Shown here one piece after another: positions 45,152-53,257 of a stretch of 64,000 nucleotides of DNA. A program made the position numbers and the translations under genes. Every line of letters starts with the position of its first letter. The stretch's first letter is position 1. The DNA comes from Nocardia veterana NBRC 100344 (lineage in GTDB: Bacteria > Actinomycetota > Actinomycetes > Mycobacteriales > Mycobacteriaceae). The notes under the pieces were generated by a model that was not told the DNA's origin, did no database searches, and saw only the letters and a program-made list of their open reading frames with translations. The stretch spans positions 1 through 64,000 of the forward strand of contig NZ_BAGM01000126.1 in assembly GCF_000308855.1 (NCBI RefSeq), written 5' to 3'.

Positions 45152-46408
45152 ATGTCCGACACAGCGGCGGCAGTCCAGGCGGCCCCCACCCCCGAGGCGA
45201 CGCGCACTCCGGTGCTCGAGATCGTTGTCCCCGTCTACAACGAGGAGCGCGATCTCGCCGGCTGCGTACGTCGGCTGCACGCGTTCCTGCATGCCGGCTT
45301 CCCCTTCTCGGCGCGAATCACGGTGGCCGACAACGCCTCCACCGATTCCACCCTGGCGGTGGCCCGGGCGCTCGCCGACGAACTGCCCGAGGTGGCCGTC
45401 GTCCACCTCGACCGCAAAGGCCGCGGTCGCGCGCTGCGGGCGGTGTGGGAGGCGTCCGACGCACAGGTCGTCGCGTATATGGATGTCGATCTGTCGACGG
45501 ATCTGAATGCCTTGCTGCCGTTGGTCGCCCCGCTGGTCTCCGGGCATTCGGATCTCGCGATCGGCACCCGCCTGGCGAAATCGTCGCGGGTGGTGCGGGG
45601 GCCGAAGCGGGAGATCATCTCGCGCTGCTACAACCTGATCCTGCGGGCCTCGTTGCAGGCGCGGTTCTCCGACGCGCAATGCGGATTCAAGGCGATGCGC
45701 ACCGATGTCGCGCGCCGGGTGCTGCCGCTGGTCGAGGACGGCGAATGGTTCTTCGACACCGAACTGCTGGTGATCGCCGAACGCGCCGGGCTGCGCATCC
45801 ACGAGGTCCCGGTGGACTGGATCGACGATCCGGACAGCCGCGTCGACATCATCGACACCGCGCGCAAGGATCTGCTCGGCGTCTGGCGGGTGGGCCGGGG
45901 CCTGGCGACCGGCGCGCTACCGATCAACGAGCTGCGGGCGGCGATCGGCCGGGAACCGCTGGTGGACGGGGTTCCGCTGGGTATGGTCGGCCAACTGGTG
46001 CGCTTCGGCATCATCGGTGTGCTGTCGACGCTGGCCTACCTGCTGCTGTATGTCCTGTTGCAGGCCGCGCTGGGTCCGCAGCCGGCGAATTTCGCGGCCC
46101 TGCTGATCACCGCCGTCGCGAATACGGCCGCCAACCGCGCGTTCACCTTCGGAGTGCGCGGGTCCACCGGGGCCGTCTCCCATCACTTCCAAGGCTTGTT
46201 GATCTTCGGATTCGCCTGGATACTCACCAGCGGATCGCTGTTCGCCCTGCACCGCTGGGCCCCGGACGCCTCGGTGCACGCGGAGCTGTTCGTGTTGGTG
46301 GTCGCGAATCTGGTGGCGACACTGACCCGGTTCGTCGGCTTGCGCTGGGTGTTCCGCAATGCCGTCCTCGACGCGGCCGGCGAAACCGTTGCCGGACAGG
46401 AGAAATGA
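45152..46408 (+). CDS. GT2 glycosyltransferase fused to GtrA-like membrane domain
   Basis: The product is 418 residues. Residues about 20-260 are a GT-A fold of the dolichyl/polyprenyl-phosphate sugar synthase group: EIVVPVYNEERDLAGCVRRL, ITVADNASTDST, the DxD motif in AYMDVDLSTDLNALL and a QCGFKAMRTDVARRVLP segment. Residues about 275-400 are a four-TM GtrA domain (LVRFGIIGVLSTLAYLLLYV). This combination makes a polyprenyl-P-sugar and probably flips or anchors it for cell-envelope glycosylation. Monocistronic, between two terminators. Confidence 0.9.
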   Translation: MSDTAAAVQAAPTPEATRTPVLEIVVPVYNEERDLAGCVRRLHAFLHAGFPFSARITVADNASTDSTLAVARALADELPEVAVVHLDRKGRGRALRAVWEASDAQVVAYMDVDLSTDLNALLPLVAPLVSGHSDLAIGTRLAKSSRVVRGPKREIISRCYNLILRASLQARFSDAQCGFKAMRTDVARRVLPLVEDGEWFFDTELLVIAERAGLRIHEVPVDWIDDPDSRVDIIDTARKDLLGVWRVGRGLATGALPINELRAAIGREPLVDGVPLGMVGQLVRFGIIGVLSTLAYLLLYVLLQAALGPQPANFAALLITAVANTAANRAFTFGVRGSTGAVSHHFQGLLIFGFAWILTSGSLFALHRWAPDASVHAELFVLVVANLVATLTRFVGLRWVFRNAVLDAAGETVAGQEK

Positions 46409-46440
46409 CCCGGCGCACGGACGCTTTCGGCCCGCGCACA

Positions 46441-46473
46441 CATCTGCCCGCCCCGAGCAGGGGCGGGCAGATG
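46441..46473. terminator. Perfect bidirectional hairpin
   Basis: CATCTGCCCGCCCC-GAGCA-GGGGCGGGCAGATG: a perfect 14-bp stem with a 5-nt loop between the GT2-GtrA gene (ends 46408) and the convergent tRNA (3' end 46483). It serves both. Confidence 0.85.
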
Positions 46474-46482
46474 TCGTATCGG

Positions 46483-46555
46483 TAGCCCCGACGGGATTTG
46501 AACCCGCGCTACCGCCTTGAGAGGGCGGCGTCCTAGGCCGCTAGACGACGGGGCC
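46483..46555 (-). tRNA. tRNA-Glu (anticodon CTC)
   Basis: The 73-nt cloverleaf is read on the minus strand: acceptor GGCCCCG/CGGGGCT, D-arm starting GTCTAGCGGCC, anticodon stem CCGCC/GGCGG around loop CTCTCAA (anticodon CTC), T-arm GCGGG-TTCAAAT-CCCGT, discriminator A. CCA is not fully encoded. The first acceptor pair is G-U. Confidence 0.95.
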
Positions 46556-46663
46556 AGGAACTTCACTCCGATGACCGGAGCCCGGTCAGCTTATCGGTCG
46601 CGCGCGAGCGCACCAAATCCGGTGTTCAGCAGACCGGGCCCGAGTACGTCGGGCCGAGATGGT

Positions 46664-46801
46664 TCAGAAAGGCCGGCCCTGGATCAAACCGAAAATGCCC
46701 GCGATGAAGAACAGCGGAATGAACAGCGCGGTGGCGACCGGATCACCGTTGAGGTACCCCTGCCGAATACCTTCCAGCGCTGCCGCAGAACCCGAATCCA
46801 T
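46664..46801 (-). CDS. 45-residue single-TM peptide
   Basis: The frame has an ATG with GAGGGG upstream, an amphipathic start (MDSGSAAALEGIRQGYLNGD) and one TM segment (PVATALFIPLFFIAGIFGLI), ending QGRPF. Typical length and layout of small membrane proteins conserved in actinobacteria. It lies 109 bp upstream of the tRNA-Glu 5' end on the same strand. Function unknown. Confidence 0.65.
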   Translation of the reverse strand: MDSGSAAALEGIRQGYLNGDPVATALFIPLFFIAGIFGLIQGRPF

Positions 46802-46895
46802 GATCGTTTCCCCTCACTCGAAAATCGGACGAAATGCCCGGCAACCGTATCCCAGCGAACCGCTGTTCCCACCGGGGGTTACGGAGTCGGTGCGA

Positions 46896-47510
46896 TCAGC
46901 GGGGCGCGTGCAAACCCATATGCAGGGTGGCGGCCCACTGGTGCACGATCTGTTTGCGGCGGACCGAATCGTCGGTGAGCACATCGGCCAGGCCGAGGCC
47001 GCGAGCCATGTCCAGGGTGGCCTGGACGAGGTGATGGGCTACGGGGTCGGAATCGTCCACCCCCAGCGCTTCCACGGCCAACCGGTGCGAGACCCGGCCG
47101 AAGCGGGCTTCCAGCGGCACGATGCGCTCGCGCAGCACCGGGTCGGCGGCGGCATGGGTCCACACCTGAAGTGCCGCCTTGAACAGCGGGGTGGTGTAGG
47201 ACTCGACCAGCTGCGCCACGACCGCCTCGGTACGGCCGACACCCTGCGCGACCTCGGTCAACGCCGCGGCCTCGGCCTTCGACTGCGCCATTCGGGTGTC
47301 GAACATGTACTCGAGCGCGGCGGTGATGAGGTCCTCGCGCGTCGGGAAGTGATGTTGCGCCGCACCGCGTGACACGCCGGCCCGTTCGGCGACCACGGCG
47401 ACGGTGGCCGCCGCCCAACCCATTTCGGCCAGACAATCGATGGTCGCTTCGAGCAACCGCTGCCGGGTGGCCCGGCTGCGGTCCTGCTTCGGTTCGTGCG
47501 CTGCGGTCAT
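46896..47510 (-). CDS. TetR-family regulator at the end of the acyl-CoA operon
   Basis: The product is 204 residues with an HTH at about 30-60 (TVAVVAERAGVSRGAAQHHF, then PTREDLITAAL) and a helical ligand domain. It begins 8 bp after the enoyl-CoA hydratase stop, so it is the last gene of the seven-gene operon and probably its feedback regulator, responding to an acyl-CoA intermediate. Confidence 0.9.
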   Translation of the reverse strand: MTAAHEPKQDRSRATRQRLLEATIDCLAEMGWAAATVAVVAERAGVSRGAAQHHFPTREDLITAALEYMFDTRMAQSKAEAAALTEVAQGVGRTEAVVAQLVESYTTPLFKAALQVWTHAAADPVLRERIVPLEARFGRVSHRLAVEALGVDDSDPVAHHLVQATLDMARGLGLADVLTDDSVRRKQIVHQWAATLHMGLHAPR

Positions 47511-47517
47511 GATGGCC

Positions 47518-48306
47518 TCATTCTGCCCAGCTGGGTGGGCGGCGCTGGAAGAAGGCCGTCATCCCCTCGATCACCTCGGGGGTGCCGAAGAAGCTTCCGG
47601 AGCGTTTGGCCAGCTCATCGGCGGTGCGGTCGAATTCGGCGAGGATCGGGGCGTTCACCAGCCGCTTACTCTCCGCCAGCCCCTGCGGCGAGCCCTTGCG
47701 CAGTTCGGCGCACAGCCGGGCGACCTCGGCGGCCGGATCGTCGGCCGCGACGGTGATCAATCCGATGCGTTCGGCTTCGGCGGTGTCGAAGGTCTCGCCG
47801 GTCTGGTAGTAGCGCGCCGCCGCGCGGGAGGTCAGGCGGGGCAGCAGCGTGAGCGAGATCATGAACGGCGCCAGGCCGAGCCGGGCCTCGGTCAGGGCGA
47901 AACTGCTCGAGGGGCCCGCGACGACGATGTCACAGGCGCCGAGGATGCCCATGCCGCCCGCGCGCACATTGCCGTCGACCTGGGCGATCACCGGCTTGTG
48001 CAGTTCGACGATGCCGCGCAGCACCTCGATCATCCACTGCGTCCGGATGTCCGCGGCCGCGGCGGGATCGGCGTCGAGCGCCTCCTTCAGATCCGCGCCG
48101 GCACAGAAGGTGTTGCCGGTGTGGGTGAGGACGACCCCGCGGGCCTGCTCGTCGGCGCCCGCGCGCCGCAGTCCGTCGAGCAGCTCTCGAACCAGCTTCG
48201 AGGACAACGCGTTTCGATTGTGCGGAGAATCCAGGGTGAGCACGGCGAACCGGTCGCGCAGCTCGTACCGCACGAAAGGCGCTTCGGCACCGTTGGTTTC
48301 ACTCAC
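47518..48306 (-). CDS. Enoyl-CoA hydratase/isomerase (EchA7-like)
   Basis: The 262-residue crotonase-fold protein hydrates an enoyl-CoA. Oxyanion-hole segments: NTFCAGADLKEAL and QVDGNVRAGGMGILGACDIV. I prefer the GTG at 48306 to the ATG two codons earlier, because AAGGAGGA abuts the ATG directly (no spacer) but is 6-8 nt from the GTG. In the operon position of M. tuberculosis echA7; also similar to methylglutaconyl-CoA hydratase-type enzymes, so the substrate is open. Confidence 0.9.
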   Translation of the reverse strand: MSETNGAEAPFVRYELRDRFAVLTLDSPHNRNALSSKLVRELLDGLRRAGADEQARGVVLTHTGNTFCAGADLKEALDADPAAAADIRTQWMIEVLRGIVELHKPVIAQVDGNVRAGGMGILGACDIVVAGPSSSFALTEARLGLAPFMISLTLLPRLTSRAAARYYQTGETFDTAEAERIGLITVAADDPAAEVARLCAELRKGSPQGLAESKRLVNAPILAEFDRTADELAKRSGSFFGTPEVIEGMTAFFQRRPPSWAE

Positions 48307-48387
48307 GTGCATTCCTCCTTCGACTGGTTCCACTGGTTGGGCCGAGGCCGCCCGCGTCGGCACGGGCGGCCATCGGCCGGACGGCCC

Positions 48388-49548
48388 TCAGTAGGACTTC
48401 GGCAGGCCCAGCGAATGCTGGGCGACGAAGTTCAGGATCATCTCCCGGCTCACCGGGGCCACCCGGGCGATCCGCGCCGCACCGAGCATGCCCGCCAGGC
48501 CCACATCGGCGGTCAAGCCGGACCCGCCGTGGGTCTGGATGGCCTGGTCCAGCGCCTTGATACTGGCCTCGGCGGCCGCGTATTTCGCCATGTTGGCGGC
48601 CTCGGCGGCGCCGAAGTCGTCGCCGGAATCGTAGAGCACCGCGGCCTTCTGCATCATCAGCTTGGCCAGCTCGAGTTCGATCTTCACCTGCGCCAGCGGA
48701 TGCGAAATGCCCTGGTGAGCCGCGATCGGGGTCTTCCACACCTGCCGTTCCCGGGCATACTCGACCGCCCGGTCGATGGCATAGCGGCCCATCCCGACCG
48801 CCATCGCCGCGCCCATGATGCGCTCGGGGTTCAGGCCGGCGAACAGCTGGGCGATGGCCGCATCCTCCTGGCCGACCAACGCGGTGCCGGGCAGCCGCAC
48901 ATCGTCGAGGAACAGCGTGAACTGGTTGTCCGGCTCGATGATGTCCATCTCCTGGCGGTTCTTCTGGAAGCCGGGAGTATCGGTCGGCACGATGAACAGC
49001 GCGGGCTTCAGCTTGCCGGTCTTGGAATCCTCGGTGCGCGAGACGATCAGTACCGCCTCGGCCTGGTCCACGCCGGAGATGAAGATCTTGCGGCCGTTGA
49101 GGATCCAGTCGCCGCCGTCGCGGCGCGCGGTGGTGGTGATGTTGTGCGAATTGGATCCGGCGTCGGGTTCGGTGATGCCGAACACCATCTTCGACGAGCC
49201 GTCGGCCAGCCGGGTCAGCCAGTACCGCTTCTGCTCCTCGGTGCCGTACTTGGTGATGATGGTGCCGCAGATCGCGGGTGACACCACCATCAGCAGCAGC
49301 CCCGCGCCCTGGGCGGCCAGTTCCTCCATCACCAGCGCCAACTCGTAGATGCCGGCGCCACCGCCGCCGTACTCCTCCGGCAGATTGACGCCGAGGAAGC
49401 CGAGTTTGCCCGCCTCGTCCCACAATTCGTCCAGCGGCTCGTTGCGGCGCGCCTTGGCCGAGACGTAGTCGCGGTAGTTGTATTTGGCGGCGAGCTTGGC
49501 GACGGCTGCCCGCAGCTGCTTCTGTTCGTCGGTTTCGATGAAACTCAT
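48388..49548 (-). CDS. Acyl-CoA dehydrogenase (FadE12-like)
   Basis: The 386-residue enzyme matches the usual ACAD length. Motifs: VFGITEPDAGSNSHN, GRKIFISGV, LAKLMMQKAAVLYD and QTHGGSGLTADVGLAGM. AGGAGAAG precedes the ATG. It sits between AccA and the enoyl-CoA hydratase and presumably oxidises a branched or terpenoid acyl-CoA that the carboxylase then acts on, or the reverse (inference from operon). Confidence 0.92.
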   Translation of the reverse strand: MSFIETDEQKQLRAAVAKLAAKYNYRDYVSAKARRNEPLDELWDEAGKLGFLGVNLPEEYGGGGAGIYELALVMEELAAQGAGLLLMVVSPAICGTIITKYGTEEQKRYWLTRLADGSSKMVFGITEPDAGSNSHNITTTARRDGGDWILNGRKIFISGVDQAEAVLIVSRTEDSKTGKLKPALFIVPTDTPGFQKNRQEMDIIEPDNQFTLFLDDVRLPGTALVGQEDAAIAQLFAGLNPERIMGAAMAVGMGRYAIDRAVEYARERQVWKTPIAAHQGISHPLAQVKIELELAKLMMQKAAVLYDSGDDFGAAEAANMAKYAAAEASIKALDQAIQTHGGSGLTADVGLAGMLGAARIARVAPVSREMILNFVAQHSLGLPKSY

Positions 49549-49571
49549 GGATCTTCTCCTGTCGTGGGCGG

Positions 49572-51644
49572 CTATTCGGCCGGTGCGGCGGCGTCGGCCT
49601 GGACGACGGCCAGGACGGCGCCGACATCGACCTGTTGTCCCGCAACCACATTCAGTTCGGTCAGCACACCGGCGGTCGGCGCGGCGATGGTGTGTTCCAT
49701 CTTCATGGCCTCGAGCCAGAGAATGGGCTGTCCCTTCTCGACGGTGCTGCCGACCTCGGCGCCCAACCGGATCACCGCGCCCGGCATCGGCGCCAGCAGC
49801 GACCCCTCGGCGACCTGATCGGCCGGATCGGAGAAGCGCGGCAGGCGGCGCACCGTCACCGGCCCCAGCGGGGAATCGACCGCCACCAGATCTCCGTAAC
49901 GCGCGACGTCGAAGCGCCGCCGCACCGTTCCCCGCGCACCCGGCACGCCCAGCACCACCACATTCGGGGTGGCCTCGAGCAATTCGAGTCCGTCGTGGCC
50001 CTCGACCTCGAGCCCGGAGCGGGTGATGCGATAGCGCACCTCGTGGACACCGCTCACCCGGCTCTCGTAGGACTTGGTCTGCGGTTGGGAGGGCAGGTTG
50101 CGCCAGCCGCTGGGCAGGGCCCCGCCGACCCGGGCACGCGCGCGGTTGTCGGCCGCGTCCGCCAGCGCCGCCGCGACGATCGAGAGACTCTCGTCCGCCT
50201 CGGAAACCAGTGGTGCCGAGAAGTTTTCCAGCCCATGGGTCGCGAAGAAGGCGGTGTCGGTGTCACCGGCGAGGAAGGCCGGATGCCGCAGCACCCGCAC
50301 CAGCAGATCGCGGTTGGTGACCAGGCCGTGGATGCGCGCCCGCTGCAGTGCGGTGGCCAGCAGGTGGGCGGCTTCCTCGCGCGTATCGGCGAAGGAGATG
50401 ACCTTGGCCAGCATCGGGTCGTAGAACACACCGACCACCGAGCCGTCGACCACGCCCGAATCCAGCCGCAGGCCGGTTTCGGAGAGCACGGTGAATTCCG
50501 CGGTGTCCGAATCGAATTCGATGCGATGCACGGTACCGCTCTGCGGCTGCCAATCCTGTGCCGGATCCTCGGCGTAGAGCCGCACCTCGATCGAGTGCCC
50601 GCGCATCGGCGGCGGCTGCTGCGGCAGCCGGTAGCCCTGTGCCACCTGCAGCTGCAACCGAACCAGATCCAGGCCGGTGGTGCATTCGGTCACCGGGTGC
50701 TCCACCTGCAGCCGGGTGTTCATCTCCAGAAAATAAAACTCACCCTGCTCGTCGGCCAGGAATTCGACCGTGCCGGCGCCCTCGTAGCCGATCGCCTCGG
50801 CGGCCAGCCGAGCCGCCTCGAACAACCGGTCGCGCATGCTCTGCCCGTGCGGCGCCGGTGCGGGCCCTGCGTGGTTACGCTCCGCTGCCTCCACCGGGCC
50901 CGACGCACGGGCGCTGTCCACCCGCTCGACCAGCGGAGACGGCGCCTCTTCGACCACCTTCTGATGACGCCGCTGAATGGAACACTCGCGCTCACCGACC
51001 GCCCAGACCCGGCCGTGGGAATCGGCCATGACCTGGACCTCGATATGGCGGCCGGTTTCCAGGTAGCGCTCGCAGAAGACCGTCGGATCCCCGAAGGCCG
51101 ACTCCGCCTCGCGGCGCGCGGCTTCCAGCTGGCCGGGCAGGTCCGCGAGGGCTCGAACCACCCGCATACCGCGACCGCCACCGCCGGCCGACGCCTTGAT
51201 CAGCACCGGCAGCATGTCCTCGGTGACCTCGGCCGGATCGAGTTCGGCCAGCACCGGCACACCGGCGGCGTCCATCAACTTCTTGGATTCGACCTTCGAA
51301 CCCATCTGTTCGATGGCCGCGACCGGCGGGCCGACCCACACCAGCCCGGCGTCGATCACCCGGCGCGCGAAATCGGCGTTCTCGGAGAGGAATCCGTACC
51401 CCGGATGGATGGCGTCGGCGCCCGCGGCCAGCGCGGCCTCGATGATCAGATCGCCGCGGAGATAGGTTTCCGCCGGGGTGTTGCCCGGCAACCGGATCGC
51501 CGCGTCGGCCTCGGCCACATGCGGAGCCGCGGCATCGGCGTCGGAGTAGACCGCGACCGTGCCGATGCCCATCCGGCGGCAGGTGGCGAAGACGCGGCGC
51601 GCGATCTCACCGCGATTGGCGACCAGCAGATTCGTGACTGTCAT
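49572..51644 (-). CDS. accA2: Acyl-CoA carboxylase alpha subunit (biotin carboxylase + BCCP)
   Basis: The product is 690 residues with a biotin carboxylase N-terminal domain (LLVANRGEIARRVFATCRRM, GYGFLSENADFARR), ATP-grasp loop KASAGGGGRGMRVV, signature FLEMNTRLQVEHPVTE, and a C-terminal BCCP with biotinylation motif EAMKMEH (about residue 655). An extra 30 residues (at 50838-50927) interrupt the ATP-grasp domain after EEAPSPLV. The ATG is the only sensible start; the accD stop lies 8 bp upstream. The accA2 assignment is by operon order. Confidence 0.93.
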   Translation of the reverse strand: MTVTNLLVANRGEIARRVFATCRRMGIGTVAVYSDADAAAPHVAEADAAIRLPGNTPAETYLRGDLIIEAALAAGADAIHPGYGFLSENADFARRVIDAGLVWVGPPVAAIEQMGSKVESKKLMDAAGVPVLAELDPAEVTEDMLPVLIKASAGGGGRGMRVVRALADLPGQLEAARREAESAFGDPTVFCERYLETGRHIEVQVMADSHGRVWAVGERECSIQRRHQKVVEEAPSPLVERVDSARASGPVEAAERNHAGPAPAPHGQSMRDRLFEAARLAAEAIGYEGAGTVEFLADEQGEFYFLEMNTRLQVEHPVTECTTGLDLVRLQLQVAQGYRLPQQPPPMRGHSIEVRLYAEDPAQDWQPQSGTVHRIEFDSDTAEFTVLSETGLRLDSGVVDGSVVGVFYDPMLAKVISFADTREEAAHLLATALQRARIHGLVTNRDLLVRVLRHPAFLAGDTDTAFFATHGLENFSAPLVSEADESLSIVAAALADAADNRARARVGGALPSGWRNLPSQPQTKSYESRVSGVHEVRYRITRSGLEVEGHDGLELLEATPNVVVLGVPGARGTVRRRFDVARYGDLVAVDSPLGPVTVRRLPRFSDPADQVAEGSLLAPMPGAVIRLGAEVGSTVEKGQPILWLEAMKMEHTIAAPTAGVLTELNVVAGQQVDVGAVLAVVQADAAAPAE
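50838..50927 (-). repeat. 90-bp in-frame palindromic insertion in accA
   Basis: These 30 codons (ERVDSARASGPVEAAERNHA..., Ala/Pro rich) have no counterpart in the biotin carboxylase fold as I know it. The DNA has inverted arms: CCCGTGCG (50844-50851) with CGCACGGG (50904-50911), and CCGGTG with CACCGG inside, plus two GGGCCC. It looks like a small palindromic element inserted without breaking the frame. Confidence 0.6.
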
Positions 51645-51652
51645 CTCGGCCC

Positions 51653-53257
51653 TCACATCCGGAAGACGCCGAAGCCCTCGGCGCCCTTGATCGGGGCATT
51701 GTGGATGGCCGACAAGGCCATTCCCAATACCGTGCGGGTGTCGCGGGGGTCGATGACGCCGTCGTCGTAGAGGCGCCCCGACATGAACATCGGCAGCGAT
51801 TCGGCCTCGATCTGGGCCTCGATCATCGCCCGCATCCCGGCGTCGGCTTCTTCGTCGAACGCCTGGCCGCGCGCCTCGGCGGCGGCCCGGCCCACGATGG
51901 AGATCACGCCGGCCAGCTGCGCCCCACCCATGACGGCGGATTTCGCACTGGGCCAGGCGAACACGAAGCGCGGGTCGTAGGCCCGGCCGCACATGCCGTA
52001 GTGGCCCGCGCCGTAGGAGGCGCCCATCAGCAGCGAGATGTGCGGCACCTTCGAATTCGAGACCGCGTTGATCATCATCGCACCGTGTTTGATGATGCCC
52101 TTCTGCTCGTATTCCTTACCCACCATGTAGCCGGTGGTGTTGTGCAGGAACAGCAGCGGGGTGTTCGACTGGTTGGCCAGCTGGATGAACTGCGCGGCCT
52201 TCTGCGCCTCCTCGGAGAACAGCACACCGCGGGCATTGGCGAGAATGCCGACCGGATAGCCGTGCAACTCCGCCCAGCCCGTGACCAGGCTGGAGCCGTA
52301 GAGCGGTTTGAACTCGTCGAAATCGGAGCCGTCCACCACCCGGGCGATGACCTCGCGCGGGTCGAAAGGGATCTTCAGATCGGTGGGCACGATGCCGAGC
52401 AGTTCCTCGGGGTCGTAGAGCGGCTCGATGACCTCGGCGCGCGGGCGCGGGGCGGGCCCGGCCTTCTTCCAGTTCAACCGCCGGACGATGGAGCGGCCGA
52501 TCCGGATGGCGTCCTGTTCGTCGGCGGCCAGGTAATCGGCCAAACCCGAGGTGCGCGCGTGCATTTCGGCGCCGCCGAGCGATTCGTCGTCGGACTCCTC
52601 GCCGGTGGCCATCTTGACCAGGGGCGGTCCGCCGAGGAATACCTTGGAGCGCTCCTTGATCATGACCGTGTAGTCCGACATACCGGGGATATAGGCACCA
52701 CCCGCGGTGGAGTTGCCGAAAACCAGAGCGATGGTGGGGATTCCGGCCGCGGACAGGCGGGTGAGGTCACGGAACATCCGCCCGCCCGGGACGAACACCT
52801 CCTTCTGCGTCGGCAGATCGGCGCCGCCGGATTCCACCAGACCGATCACCGGGAGCCGGTTCTCCAGCGCGATATCGTTCATGCGCAGGTTCTTGCGCAG
52901 GGTCCAGGGATTCGAGGTGCCGCCGCGCACGGTCGGATCCGGGGCGACGATCATGCATTCGACCCCCTCGACGATGCCGATACCCGCGATCACCGAGGCA
53001 CCCACGTGGAATTCGCTGCCCCAGGCGGCCAGCGGGGCCAGCTCCAGGAACGGCGAATCCTCGTCGATGAGCAGTTCGATGCGTTCGCGCGCGGTCAGCT
53101 TGCCGCGCCTGCGGTGCCGGGCCATCTTGTCCGGGCCGCCGCCCGCGATGTTCTTGGCGTATTCCGCCTCCACCTCGGCCAATTTCTCGGTCATGGCCTC
53201 GGCGGCGGCGCGATAGTCCGCCGAATTCGGATCGATGGTCGTACGGAGAGTGCTCAA
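51653..53257 (-). CDS. accD2: Acyl-CoA carboxylase beta subunit (carboxyltransferase)
   Basis: The 534-residue crotonase-type carboxyltransferase transfers CO2 from biotin on AccA to an acyl-CoA. Motifs: RHRRRGKLTARERIELLIDE, VVGDxTVRGGTS-like DPTVRGGTSNPWTLRKN, GGAYIPGMSDYTVM (acyl-CoA site), LFLHNTTGYMVGKEYEQKGI and SYGAGHYGMCGRAYDPRF. The fold resembles methylcrotonyl-CoA carboxylase beta rather than propionyl-CoA carboxylase. The start is TTG, inside the TTGA overlap with the upstream dehydrogenase stop. Confidence 0.93.
   Translation of the reverse strand: MSTLRTTIDPNSADYRAAAEAMTEKLAEVEAEYAKNIAGGGPDKMARHRRRGKLTARERIELLIDEDSPFLELAPLAAWGSEFHVGASVIAGIGIVEGVECMIVAPDPTVRGGTSNPWTLRKNLRMNDIALENRLPVIGLVESGGADLPTQKEVFVPGGRMFRDLTRLSAAGIPTIALVFGNSTAGGAYIPGMSDYTVMIKERSKVFLGGPPLVKMATGEESDDESLGGAEMHARTSGLADYLAADEQDAIRIGRSIVRRLNWKKAGPAPRPRAEVIEPLYDPEELLGIVPTDLKIPFDPREVIARVVDGSDFDEFKPLYGSSLVTGWAELHGYPVGILANARGVLFSEEAQKAAQFIQLANQSNTPLLFLHNTTGYMVGKEYEQKGIIKHGAMMINAVSNSKVPHISLLMGASYGAGHYGMCGRAYDPRFVFAWPSAKSAVMGGAQLAGVISIVGRAAAEARGQAFDEEADAGMRAMIEAQIEAESLPMFMSGRLYDDGVIDPRDTRTVLGMALSAIHNAPIKGAEGFGVFRM

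Noticed and set aside
46659..47372. Plus-strand frame across the TetR gene
   Set aside because: Antisense shadow of the TetR coding region and of the 45-residue peptide gene; no family match and no ribosome binding site.
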